Positions 1 through 6,785 are shown, counted from the stretch's first letter. The stretch: DNA of 9,887 bases from Treponema sp. (GCA_031258505.1 JAIRMT010000188.1:1-9887), one strand, 5' to 3'. Notes: generated by a model from the letters alone, not told the origin. Translations and numbers: made by a program.

Positions 1-708
1 CATAACAAGACCCGCATTCTTGCCAATGGGGGGCCGAGCTTTGAGCGGATCATCGCTAACCTGAGAGCAATCCGCGATCAGGTGAAATCCCTGTTCTTTC
101 AGATAGCGATACGCATGAACGTTACTAAATCCCAGATTCCGCTTATGGAAGAGTACGCCGCGTTCATGGCCGCTGAGTTTGGGCAAGACCCGCGATTCAG
201 CTTCCTGTTCCGTCCCGCAGGCGATTGGGGCGGCGAGCGGGTGCATGGCGTACAAGACGAGTTGGTGTCGTCATTGGACGCTGTGTACGAAGCCCTGCTG
301 CGCAGCGAGGCGCGCTTGAACTATGACATCAACATTAGCCTGATGGGTAATTCCACCTGCTACGCTGCGGACCGGAACTCTTTTATTCTGGGCAGCGACG
401 GAACCATCTATAAGTGTACGGTCAGGTTTGACAAAGAGTATAACCGCCTGGGTCGTATCAGCGAGAACGGAGACCTGCTTATTGATTATACGAAGCTGAA
501 CCGCTGGCTTGTTCAGCCTGCGCGAAAAACAGAGGACTGCGCGGCGTGCGCGGCGTGGGCTTTGTGTCGGAACCGCACCTGTCCCGCAAAGACCTTTGAC
601 GCGGAACAGTCTGACGCGAAGCGCTGCGGGTATGAACGCGAGTCCCTTGATCCGCTTATCAGGCTCATGGATCGCTCAAACAGCGGCTACATTAGGGTAT
701 ATGGGTGA
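1..708 (+). CDS. Radical SAM/SPASM peptide maturase, C-terminal part (5' truncated by window edge)
   Basis: The frame is open from the first base, so the N-terminal radical SAM core with its CxxxCxxC cluster lies outside the window. What remains (235 residues) is the end of the TIM-barrel-like core plus a SPASM auxiliary-cluster domain. Visible cysteines, numbered from the window edge, are C120, C139, C180, C183, C189, C194 and C209. C139 sits in GTIYKC, the Gly-x4-Cys typical of SPASM, and CAACAAWALC gives the Cx2Cx5C segment. The early HNKTRILANGGPSFERI is typical of peptide-modifying members, where the loop follows the core. Such enzymes bind two extra [4Fe-4S] clusters and install carbon-sulfur or other crosslinks in a precursor peptide. 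The stop is 7 bases before the carrier-like gene, and a Cys-repeat precursor follows, so a RiPP maturase role is well supported. It probably belongs to the clostridial Cys-rich-peptide maturase group (CcpM type), a recollection rather than a database result. Confidence 0.88.
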   Translation, partial: HNKTRILANGGPSFERIIANLRAIRDQVKSLFFQIAIRMNVTKSQIPLMEEYAAFMAAEFGQDPRFSFLFRPAGDWGGERVHGVQDELVSSLDAVYEALLRSEARLNYDINISLMGNSTCYAADRNSFILGSDGTIYKCTVRFDKEYNRLGRISENGDLLIDYTKLNRWLVQPARKTEDCAACAAWALCRNRTCPAKTFDAEQSDAKRCGYERESLDPLIRLMDRSNSGYIRVYG

Positions 709-715
709 GGCGGTC

Positions 716-967
716 ATGGAAAGCGCGGCTATAAAAGAAAAGATACGTGGATGTCTTGAGAACCTGGGGATTTTCGCTGACGCGGGCGAGAATTTCCTGC
801 TCAATGAATACATAAACGATTCAATGACCTACATGATGTTCCTTGTTGGACTGGAAGCAGCTTTCAGCATTGATATTCCCGACGAGTATCTCAGTTTGGT
901 AATCAGTCCTGAGCAAACGCTGGAAGGTCTCTGCAACGCGCTGGAGACGCTGCTTGAAGCAAAGTAG
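716..967 (+). CDS. Acyl-carrier-protein-related protein of a peptide maturation system
   Basis: This is an 83-residue acidic protein. The frame is open upstream inside the maturase gene, but the ATG at 716 is chosen because GGTGAGG, overlapping the maturase stop, lies just before it and because the product then has normal carrier-protein length. Residues 32-58 (YINDSMTYMMFLVGLEAAF followed by SIDIPDE) match the carrier pattern around the phosphopantetheine Ser: Asp-Ser-Met in place of Asp-Ser-Leu, then Leu-Glu-x-x-Phe-x-Ile-x-Ile-Pro-Asp-Glu. Ser36 would be the attachment site. Carrier-like proteins of this size are a known companion of clostridial Cys-rich-peptide radical SAM maturases (the family called peptide maturation system acyl carrier-related protein). 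What they carry is unknown. The next-gene spacing of 7 bases indicates co-translation with the maturase. Whether Ser36 is really phosphopantetheinylated cannot be told from sequence. Confidence 0.8.
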   Translation: MESAAIKEKIRGCLENLGIFADAGENFLLNEYINDSMTYMMFLVGLEAAFSIDIPDEYLSLVISPEQTLEGLCNALETLLEAK

Positions 968-991
968 TGGCGGCGCTTATTTTGGGAGAAA

Positions 992-1012
992 CGCGCTGTT
1001 AGCGTGATTTTT
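992..1012 (+). terminator. Small terminator-like hairpin after the carrier-like gene
   Basis: CGCGCT and AGCGTG pair (one G-T wobble) around a GTT loop and are followed by ATTTTT. The stem is only 6 bp, so it may attenuate rather than stop transcription. It lies 24 bases after the carrier gene stop and about 75 bases before the precursor start, suggesting that the precursor has its own promoter or is expressed at a different level from the maturase. Confidence 0.5.
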
Positions 1013-1086
1013 CAGGTTTGTCCGATGAACAGTTTTTGTTTTAAGACAAGTCTATTGTTAAGAAATTTGATAAAAGGAGGTAAGCT

Positions 1087-1326
1087 ATGGAAAAGTCTGT
1101 GAGAAAGCCCTTGTACAAGCCTCAGACTGGCGATGTGGACATCAATGTGAATGTCTATAACAATGAATCTTGCATCGACAACGTTGTTGCAGGTTGTGGT
1201 GGCGGCAGCGACAACTATATTGCAGGTTGTGGTTGCGTTGACGACGTTGTTGCAGGTTGTGGTATCCATAACCTCGTTGCAGGTTGTGGCGATGTCCACA
1301 ACCTCGTTGCAGGTTGTGGTGGTTAA
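1087..1326 (+). CDS. RiPP precursor peptide with five AGCG repeats and seven cysteines
   Basis: This 79-residue peptide starts 6 bases after a perfect AGGAGG ribosome site (1075-1080). Residues 1-28 form a charged leader with KPLYKPQTGD. Residues 29-79 form a core of near-repeats with consensus (D/H)(N/D)x(V/I)AGCG at spacings of 11, 10, 9 and 10 residues. The cysteines are C29, C37, C48, C50, C57, C67 and C77, and the peptide ends Gly-Gly. At DNA level GTTGCAGGTTGTGG recurs at 1186, 1219 (one change), 1249, 1276 and 1306, always in frame, so the core grew by recent tandem duplication. The preceding maturase and carrier genes make it the obvious substrate, with each Cys likely to be modified, perhaps as a thioether to a neighbouring residue (radical non-alpha thioether peptides are the nearest known class). 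There is no leader-cleavage motif that I can assign, and no protease or exporter is visible in the window. Product activity is unknown. Confidence 0.85.
   Translation: MEKSVRKPLYKPQTGDVDINVNVYNNESCIDNVVAGCGGGSDNYIAGCGCVDDVVAGCGIHNLVAGCGDVHNLVAGCGG
1186..1319 (+). repeat. In-frame tandem repeats inside the precursor gene
   Basis: Five copies of a 14-base motif (G/A)TTGCAGGTTGTGG start at 1186, 1219, 1249, 1276 and 1306. The spacings (33, 30, 27 and 30 bases) are all multiples of three. The last two copies share a longer block beginning AACCTC. The repeated motif encodes Val/Ile-Ala-Gly-Cys-Gly. The near identity at DNA level indicates recent expansion and a chance of copy-number change by slippage. 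Confidence 0.9.
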
Positions 1327-1365
1327 AGGTATTTACGGTGCGGAAACTTTATTTTCGCAGGATAT

Positions 1366-1391
1366 GTCCGGTGAATAGCTATTTGCCGGAC
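1366..1391 (+). promoter_or_regulatory. Intercistronic hairpin downstream of the precursor
   Basis: GTCCGG (1366-1371) pairs with CCGGAC (1386-1391), enclosing the self-complementary AATAGCTATT. A weaker stem, TGCGGAAA with TTTCGCA, precedes it. No T-run follows, so it is more likely a transcript-stabilising or processing structure than a terminator. Such a structure after a precursor gene often gives the precursor more mRNA than the downstream gene; that role is inferred here. Confidence 0.45.
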
Positions 1392-1415
1392 AGCGTAAAA
1401 CAATAGGAGGTATTT

Positions 1416-1883
1416 ATGAAAAAGCAGTTATTCAAGCCGCAGGCTGACAATATAGAGGCGCAATCCGGCGTGATGCCTATGCTCTACAGCCAGATTGATA
1501 ACTTCCCCCTTGACTGTATTAACTTTTTGCTTGAAACCCGTCCTGACGCGGTCATACTCTGTATCAATCCCCATGACCGGCTCGATGACATTAAGCGGAC
1601 GGCGTCGGGCATAGAAGCTCTGGGGAAGCGTAAGGTAACTGCGTGCAGTCTCTTTCCGCTGGGCTACACAAATGAGTGGGACATTCTGTCCGGCGCAAAA
1701 CGCGCAATAGAGCGAAACGCGCTTTTGGCTTTCAAGGCTGCGGTAGAAGAGGCGCTTTACTGGCGGCAAAACGTAAACAGACCTGTTATGCGAAATAGCA
1801 GTTCAAATTTGTTGAAGTTATTGACTAACTCATGTTACGCAGGAAGAAAAAACGGTAAGAATTGGTCATCGAATGGACGCTAA
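1416..1883 (+). CDS. Probable chimeric or truncated maturation-system protein (precursor-like N-terminus plus NTPase-like C-terminal domain)
   Basis: The 155-residue ORF has a strong AGGAGG ribosome site. Residues 1-12 (MKKQLFKPQADN) resemble the leader of the preceding precursor (LYKPQTGD). Residues 18-103, from GVMPMLYSQIDNF through PDAVILCINPHDRLDDI to FPLGYTNEWDIL, look like the C-terminal half of a larger NTPase-like domain of the DUF1611 type, as found in the peptide maturation proteins that accompany clostridial Cys-rich peptide maturases. No P-loop is present, so the usual N-terminal part is missing. After about residue 115 the sequence has no recognisable pattern, and the stop falls inside the inverted repeat at 1866-1941, so the 3' end may be degraded as well. 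The simplest reading is that a deletion joined a second precursor's leader to the tail of the maturation gene. It may be translated, given the intact ribosome site, but its function is doubtful. The family assignment is from memory of the fold and is moderate. Confidence 0.55.
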   Translation: MKKQLFKPQADNIEAQSGVMPMLYSQIDNFPLDCINFLLETRPDAVILCINPHDRLDDIKRTASGIEALGKRKVTACSLFPLGYTNEWDILSGAKRAIERNALLAFKAAVEEALYWRQNVNRPVMRNSSSNLLKLLTNSCYAGRKNGKNWSSNGR

Positions 1884-1953
1884 TATACGCGAATATTTCA
1901 TTTCTCTAAGAAGATTCGCGTTCATTCGCATAATTCGATGATCTTTTTCTTTC
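1866..1953 (+). terminator. Long imperfect inverted repeat with T-rich tail
   Basis: The left arm 1866-1894 (starting TCATCGAAT, ending CGCGAAT) pairs imperfectly with the right arm 1914-1941 (ATTCGCG to ATTCGATGA) across a 19-base loop, giving a stem of about 28 bp. CTTTTTCTTT follows immediately. It would work as a terminator for the peptide cluster. Its length and internal CGCGAAT/ATTCGCG symmetry also fit a dispersed palindromic element. It overlaps the last six codons and stop of the upstream ORF. Confidence 0.6.
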
Positions 1954-2317
1954 CGGCGCGTAAGGTGAGCCATTAAGATAGGTCTTTTAATGAATGGAAG
2001 ATAGGCTGGAGAAACCTAGAAGTATCTCAAAGCATGTTTAGCCGTCTTTTTTAGATTTGATTCATTCCCGAATTACATTTCCGAGCTAGTGTGTCTGGCA
2101 CGCGGGCTGGGTACGCCAGCAACATATACAGCTTCATTAACCCGATCCATAGAGCATTTGATTACAGGAAACGGCGATAGCCGAGAGTTTTATTCAAGAA
2201 ACCAGTGGCGAGCCTCGCCTACGCCCAGTTGGATTGAATGAAAATCCAGACCCACAATGCTTCCGCTATATCAAAACTTTTCCTAGACAAAGCTATGCAG
2301 GTATGTCATAGTTGTCT
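1954..2317. other. Intergenic region with no convincing gene
   Basis: No ORF with a ribosome site or recognisable product is seen on either strand. The region contains the 40-bp dispersed repeat at 2112-2151 and small palindromes at 2172-2183 (CGGC-GATA-GCCG) and 2207-2219 (GGCGAG-C-CTCGCC). I see no clear promoter for purB, although one must lie here or upstream. Confidence 0.55.
2112..2151. repeat. Partial copy (40 bp) of the dispersed repeat found at the right end
   Basis: The segment starting TACGCCAGCAACATA matches the middle of both 150-bp repeats at 9277 and 9714 at 36 of 40 positions. Similarity stops abruptly on both sides. Read on the - strand, all three copies encode RVNEAVYVAGV. 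Confidence 0.75.
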
Positions 2318-3748
2318 ATGGAAAACAGAAGTATCTTTCGTAATATTTCCCCCCTTGATCACCGCTATTCTCTGTCCGAAGAGGGTCTTTTTGATTCACT
2401 AGTACCGTGGCTTTCTGAAGAAGCGTCCATCATGGCTTGTGTTAAGGCTGAAATCGCCCTCATCATCGCCCACCTTACGGTTCGCGGCCAACTTACACCT
2501 GAACTCAGGGCTGCGCTGGAAACAGCGGCGGGCGCGGTTGACCCGGCTGAGGTGTATGCTGAGGAGGCAAAGACTAAGCACAATATCCGCGCACTGGTGA
2601 ACGTGCTGAAACAAAAAGTGCCGCCGGACATCGCGCCGCTGGTGCATCTGGGCGCTACCAGTGTTGATATCCTCGACACCAGCCTATCGTACCGAATACG
2701 CGGGGTGATGCGGGAGCTTGTCTTGCCGCTCCTGCGTAAACTTGAGAGCCTGCTCTGCGCCTTTGTCGAGCAAGAGGCCGAAACCCCACAGGTAGGCCGC
2801 ACTCACGGCCAGCACGCGGTTCCCATCACTGTGGGCTTTGCCTTCGCCGAGTATGTATCGCGGCTGGGTAAGTCCATCATTGAGTTAGAGCGCCTCGCAG
2901 ACCAGCTTAAAGGTAAACTTGCCGGCGCAGTGGGCGCGTATAACGCTACGAGTATGCTCGTCCGCGATCCCGAAGAACTGGAACGCATCTACCTTGCCGA
3001 GATTGGCCTTGAGCCTTCGGAACATTCCACCCAGCTTGTTGAGCCTGAGTATCTTCTGCGCCTTCTACTCGAATGTAACGTGGCTTTTGGCATCATCGCT
3101 AACCTTGCCGATGACCTGCGTAATCTTCAGCGGAGCGAAATTGGCGAACTGCGCGAAGGCTTCAGCGCCGAACAGGTTGGTTCGTCCACCATGCCCCAGA
3201 AGCGTAATCCGTGGAACAGCGAACATGTCAAAAGTCTCTGGAAGGTGTTTATGCCGCGAGTGCAGACTTTTTTCATGGACCAGATAAGTGAACATCAGCG
3301 CGATCTTTCTAATTCGGCAAGCCAGCGTTTCATCGCTGAATACATCACCGGCTTCTGCCTGGCAGTGAGCCGCATGGCCTCGCTTATCAAAGTCTTGGAG
3401 ACGGATCGGGAACGGCTCATGGCCAACCTGCGTGGCGGCGCTATCGTGGGCGGGGTGCTTGCAGAACCTGCCTACATCCTGCTTGCGGAGAGCGGGGTGT
3501 CAGACGCCCATGAGGTGATCCGCAAGATTACGCTGGCCGCTGAAAAGGAACGCCTCAGCTTTGTCGAGGCGCTTGCCCGCGAACCAGACGCGCTTGCGCG
3601 TATCAGTGGAAAAATGGCGGAACTAGGGCTCAGTCCAAGCGCCTCTACCGCTGATACTCTCGCGTTTTTCGCCAAGCCTGAGCTGTACTGCGGTCTTGCG
3701 GTTAAGAAGGCGCGGGAAATCGCCGCCAAGTATCAAAAACTGATGTAA
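2318..3748 (+). CDS. purB: Adenylosuccinate lyase
   Basis: PurB catalyses two fumarate-releasing steps of purine synthesis: SAICAR to AICAR, and adenylosuccinate to AMP. It is a cytosolic homotetramer of the fumarase/aspartase superfamily. With the ATG at 2318 the product is 476 residues, normal for the longer bacterial type. The family signature SSTMPQKRNP (about residues 289-298) contains the catalytic Ser loop. GRTHGQHAVP (about 160-169) carries the conserved His residues, TKHN (about 86-89) the N-terminal active-site His, and HLGATSVDILDT (about 110-121) the substrate-binding segment. An in-frame TTG at 2312, with AGGT nine bases before it, would add two residues; the ATG is preferred, but neither site has a strong ribosome site. 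guaB follows after 71 bases on the same strand, so the two IMP-branch enzymes are probably co-expressed. Confidence 0.96.
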   Translation: MENRSIFRNISPLDHRYSLSEEGLFDSLVPWLSEEASIMACVKAEIALIIAHLTVRGQLTPELRAALETAAGAVDPAEVYAEEAKTKHNIRALVNVLKQKVPPDIAPLVHLGATSVDILDTSLSYRIRGVMRELVLPLLRKLESLLCAFVEQEAETPQVGRTHGQHAVPITVGFAFAEYVSRLGKSIIELERLADQLKGKLAGAVGAYNATSMLVRDPEELERIYLAEIGLEPSEHSTQLVEPEYLLRLLLECNVAFGIIANLADDLRNLQRSEIGELREGFSAEQVGSSTMPQKRNPWNSEHVKSLWKVFMPRVQTFFMDQISEHQRDLSNSASQRFIAEYITGFCLAVSRMASLIKVLETDRERLMANLRGGAIVGGVLAEPAYILLAESGVSDAHEVIRKITLAAEKERLSFVEALAREPDALARISGKMAELGLSPSASTADTLAFFAKPELYCGLAVKKAREIAAKYQKLM

Positions 3749-3756
3749 CAAAAACT

Positions 3757-3792
3757 CCTGCTCTGAGGGAGCAGGCTCGCGCTTTATGCGAG
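3757..3792 (+). promoter_or_regulatory. Two tandem hairpins between purB and guaB
   Basis: Stem one is CCTGCTC/GAGCAGG with a TGAGG loop (3757-3775). Stem two is CTCGC/GCGAG with a 7-base loop (3776-3792), beginning at the very next base. No T-run follows. They could be a processing site or a weak attenuator. I see no purine riboswitch core in this short leader. Confidence 0.4.
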
Positions 3793-3819
3793 TGAAACAA
3801 ATATATAAGGAGATAAATT

Positions 3820-5256
3820 ATGTTTAATGAAGCCTATTCTTATGACGATGTTCTCTTACTGCCCGGTTATTCCGAAATCCTGCCTAAAGACTGCAACGTT
3901 CACGCTACGCTTTGCGCGGACATTACCCTGAATGCGCCTATCATTTCATCAGCCATGGATACGGTAACTGAGGAGAAGCTGGCCATTGCCATTGCGCTTG
4001 AGGGTGGTTCAGGTGTTATACACCGGAACTTGAGTCCAGAGGAACAGGCCAGACAGGTGGTGCATGTAAAGCGCTACCTCAACTGGATCATTGAGGAGCC
4101 GGTTACTGTTGGCGCGGACGCGAAGATTCGGGACGTGAAGCTCGCCATGTCCCGCTTTAACGTCTCAGGTATGCCAGTGCTGGACATTGATGGCAAGTTA
4201 CTGGGAATAATCACAGGCCGCGATCTGCGTTTTTGTACTGACGACTCTCTTTCAGTTACCGACGTGATGACGCGACAGGTGATTGTAGAGCAAGGCGAGC
4301 CATCAGTGGCCAGTGCGCGGGTAAAGTTTGACCAGAATCGCGTTGAAAAACTGCCAGTTGTTGATAGTAATGGCTGCCTCACCGGACTGATTACGGTGAA
4401 AGATATGGAGAAACGCGACAAGTTCCCCAATGCGGCTACAGACAAAAGCGGCAAGCTGATTGTAGGCGCGGCAGTGTCCCCGCAGGACTTTCTGGTTCGT
4501 ATGCCGCTTCTCAAAAACGCTAAGGTGGATTATGTGGTGCTTGATACTGCGCACGGCGATTCCAAAAATGTAATGGACGCGATTCGCGGCATTAAAGACA
4601 AATTCGGCATTCCCGTGATTGGTGGTAATGTAACGTCAAAAGAAGGAACGCGCCGTCTGATTGAGGCTGGCGCAGACGCGATCAAGGTGGGCATTGGACC
4701 CGGTTCTATCTGCACAACCCGCATCGTGGCAGGTGTCGGCGTGCCGCAGTTTACGGCGGTCTGGGACTGCGCTGAGGAAGCCGCCAAGTCCGGCATACCC
4801 ATTATTGCCGATGGCGGCATCAAGTTCTCTGGCGACATCACCAAAGCCATTGGCGCTGGCGCTAATGTTGTGATGATTGGCAACCTCTTCGCGGGTCTGC
4901 GGGAAGCTCCGGGCAAGGAAATCATCTTTGACGGCCGTATCTACAAGGAATATCGGGGCATGGGTAGTATGGGCGCGATCAAGGACGGTTCAGCGGATCG
5001 CTACCAGATCACCAAAGATGAAAAGCCTGTACCCGAAGGCATTGAAGGCCGCGTCCCTTACAAAGGCGAACTGCGCAACTACCTCCATCAGCTTGTTTCC
5101 GGCCTTCGCAAGGGCATGGGCTATTGCGGCTGCAAGAACATTGAAGAGCTCAAGCGCTATCGTAACTTTGTGAAGATCACTGCCGCTGGCCTGCGCGAAA
5201 GCCACGCTCACGATGTAACCATTACTCAAGAAGCCCCGAACTACTCACGGAGTTAG
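3820..5256 (+). CDS. guaB: Inosine-5'-monophosphate dehydrogenase
   Basis: GuaB oxidises IMP to XMP with NAD+, the first committed step to GMP. The start is fixed by AAGGAG ten bases upstream. The 478-residue product has full family architecture. It contains the N-terminal part of the barrel (YDDVLLLPGYSEI, then ISSAMDTVTE), a tandem CBS pair at about residues 93-205 (NVSGMPVLDIDGKLLGIITGR and EKLPVVDSNGCLTGLITVKD), and then the rest of the barrel. The catalytic loop GPGSICTTRIVAGVG places the nucleophile at Cys298. DGGI (331-334) and GNLFAG (354-359) bind the phosphate, YRGMGSMGA (378-386) is the substrate segment, and PEGIEGRVPYKG (405-416) is the mobile flap with its Arg-Tyr pair. All key residues are present. 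The CBS pair is the site where purine nucleotides regulate many bacterial IMPDHs. The gene is downstream of purB and convergent with the transporter gene. Confidence 0.98.
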   Translation: MFNEAYSYDDVLLLPGYSEILPKDCNVHATLCADITLNAPIISSAMDTVTEEKLAIAIALEGGSGVIHRNLSPEEQARQVVHVKRYLNWIIEEPVTVGADAKIRDVKLAMSRFNVSGMPVLDIDGKLLGIITGRDLRFCTDDSLSVTDVMTRQVIVEQGEPSVASARVKFDQNRVEKLPVVDSNGCLTGLITVKDMEKRDKFPNAATDKSGKLIVGAAVSPQDFLVRMPLLKNAKVDYVVLDTAHGDSKNVMDAIRGIKDKFGIPVIGGNVTSKEGTRRLIEAGADAIKVGIGPGSICTTRIVAGVGVPQFTAVWDCAEEAAKSGIPIIADGGIKFSGDITKAIGAGANVVMIGNLFAGLREAPGKEIIFDGRIYKEYRGMGSMGAIKDGSADRYQITKDEKPVPEGIEGRVPYKGELRNYLHQLVSGLRKGMGYCGCKNIEELKRYRNFVKITAAGLRESHAHDVTITQEAPNYSRS

Positions 5257-5284
5257 GCATAATCATGGCGCTCTGCATGGACGT

Positions 5285-5328
5285 TGGCAAACAAAGGTAA
5301 TCACTTAGATAACTTTCTTGGTTTGCCA
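5285..5328. terminator. Shared inverted repeat between convergent guaB and MATE gene
   Basis: TGGCAAAC (5285-5292) pairs perfectly with GTTTGCCA (5321-5328), and further pairing (AAAGGT with ACTTTCTT) narrows the loop. It lies 29 bases past the guaB stop and overlaps the last codons of the convergent transporter gene. It is plausible as a bidirectional terminator, but no clean T-tract follows on either strand. Confidence 0.5.
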
Positions 5329-6675
5329 GCGGCCGCTTAACCAGCGCCATGTGTAACAGGAGCCTCGAACCAAGAAATCACCACCCATTGCCAGCCATAC
5401 GCTGACCGGACCAATGCTGGTGGTGTAGATGAGCAGGTACGCGAGGCTTACCCGAACTGTCCACATGGATATGGTGGCCGCAATCATGCAGAAACGGGCG
5501 TCGCCAGCAGCGCGTAGGGCGTTTGGTAGGGCAAAACTGATCGGCCAGCCAATCATCATGGAAATACAGTGGATACGCAGGAAACTTTTTGCCAGCTCAC
5601 CGGCTTCTGGAGAGAGATTAAAGAGACTGACCAGTTGTTCCATGAAAAGCAAAACAATACCGCTCATAATAAACATGATGAGGTAGGCCAGCTTCATCAG
5701 TTTGGCGCATTGCTTTTTGGCTTCGGCGTAATCGCCTGCACCTACGCACTGGCCAACTACAGTGAGCAGCGCCATGCCGCAGGCCATACCGGGCATAAAG
5801 GAGAAAGAGTTAATGACACTAGCAATGGCGTTGGCTGCAATGGCTGTGGTGCCAAAGGTGGGAAATATACGCTGGGTGAGGAGCCGGCCTAACTGGAACA
5901 TGGAGCTTTCAAGTCCGCTGGGTACGCCCACATTCAGGATACTGCGGAGCATGGAGCGTATGAAGCGGAGCTTGTGAAGTCCCACAAGGCTTATAGGTGA
6001 ATGTTTCTCACGGACAAGCATGACTGTGGTGATGATGGCGGCAGTGGTTCTGCTCAACAGCGTGGAAAGCGCCGCGCCAAGAACGCCGATTTTAAGCACA
6101 TAGATACAAAAGGCGTTGCCGCCAATGTTCATAATGTTCACCAGCAGGGCAATCCGCATGGTTACCTTGCTATTGCCCGCTGCACGGAACAGGGCTGCGT
6201 TGGCGTTGTAAAGCGCGAGGCTCGGATAGGAGAGCGATGTTACCAGCAGATACACTTCAGCGGCGCTTCGTACATCGTCGCTGAGAGCGCCGTAGAAAAG
6301 CCAGAGGATAGGCTTCCTAAAAATCAGAGCTATAACCATGATAGCAAGCGCGGCGGAGATGGCTGTGTAGACTAGCTGCCTACTGGCGAGGCGGGAACTG
6401 CGCTTGTCCTTGCGCCCGATGTACTGGCTGACCACCACTGCTCCGCCAGTGCAAAGCGCGGCAAAGACTATGATGAGTAGGTTATTGATATTGTCAACGA
6501 TATTAACCGCAGAAACTGCATGTTCGCCCACGCTGCTCATCATAACGGTATCAGCCGCGCCCATAGTAACCGATAGAATCTGTTCGATAATAAGGGGCCA
6601 CAAAAGACGGAACAATGACCTGTTACTCCATTGTTCCGCCATGCTCAACGAAGCACAACTTTTGTTTTTGTTCAT
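5305..6675 (-). CDS. MATE-family multidrug/drug:cation antiporter
   Basis: This is an integral inner-membrane efflux protein that uses a Na+ or H+ gradient to export cationic or other small molecules. With the ATG at 6675 it is 456 residues, the normal length, with about 12 membrane segments in two homologous MatE halves. The halves show internal symmetry: ALFRAAGNSK in the first and NALRAAGDAR in the second. Typical family sequences are LLWPLIIEQILSVTMGAADT at the N-terminus and GMALLTVVGQCVGAGDYAEA in the second half. The frame is open to an ATG at 6804, but the extra 43 residues are basic, do not look like the family and include a strong hairpin in the DNA. AGGT seven bases before 6675 supports the shorter form. 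The substrate cannot be predicted. The gene is divergent from the dehydrogenase gene. Confidence 0.9.
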   Translation of the reverse strand: MNKNKSCASLSMAEQWSNRSLFRLLWPLIIEQILSVTMGAADTVMMSSVGEHAVSAVNIVDNINNLLIIVFAALCTGGAVVVSQYIGRKDKRSSRLASRQLVYTAISAALAIMVIALIFRKPILWLFYGALSDDVRSAAEVYLLVTSLSYPSLALYNANAALFRAAGNSKVTMRIALLVNIMNIGGNAFCIYVLKIGVLGAALSTLLSRTTAAIITTVMLVREKHSPISLVGLHKLRFIRSMLRSILNVGVPSGLESSMFQLGRLLTQRIFPTFGTTAIAANAIASVINSFSFMPGMACGMALLTVVGQCVGAGDYAEAKKQCAKLMKLAYLIMFIMSGIVLLFMEQLVSLFNLSPEAGELAKSFLRIHCISMMIGWPISFALPNALRAAGDARFCMIAATISMWTVRVSLAYLLIYTTSIGPVSVWLAMGGDFLVRGSCYTWRWLSGRWQTKKVI

Positions 6676-6748
6676 AGAATGTACCTGACTTAGTATAACC
6701 TGCTTCTGACGAGTACACAACGCTTGTAGAGTAAAGCCAGCGCCGGTT

Positions 6749-6785
6749 CTCCGCCGCAGGGTGTGCAAGCGCACAAACAGCGGAG
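6749..6785 (-). promoter_or_regulatory. Hairpin in the 5' leader of the MATE gene
   Basis: Read on the - strand, CTCCGC and GCGGAG form the outer stem and TGTGC-GCTT-GCACA an inner perfect stem. It sits in the roughly 130-base stretch between the divergent promoter region and the preferred start codon. It could regulate transcription or translation of the transporter. It also argues against this stretch being coding. Confidence 0.4.

Noticed and set aside
1012..1299. Antisense ORF with TTTCNNVV repeats opposite the precursor
   Set aside because: It is the mirror of the precursor's tandem repeats, has no ribosome site, and the + strand frame has a perfect AGGAGG and a matching RiPP context.
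1151..1378. Second + strand frame through the precursor (LQVVV repeats)
   Set aside because: It is an out-of-frame reading of the same repeats with no ribosome site; the cysteine-bearing frame is the one that fits the maturase.
3749..3819. Purine riboswitch upstream of guaB
   Set aside because: The 71-base gap holds only two simple hairpins and lacks the three-way junction and conserved loops of a purine aptamer.
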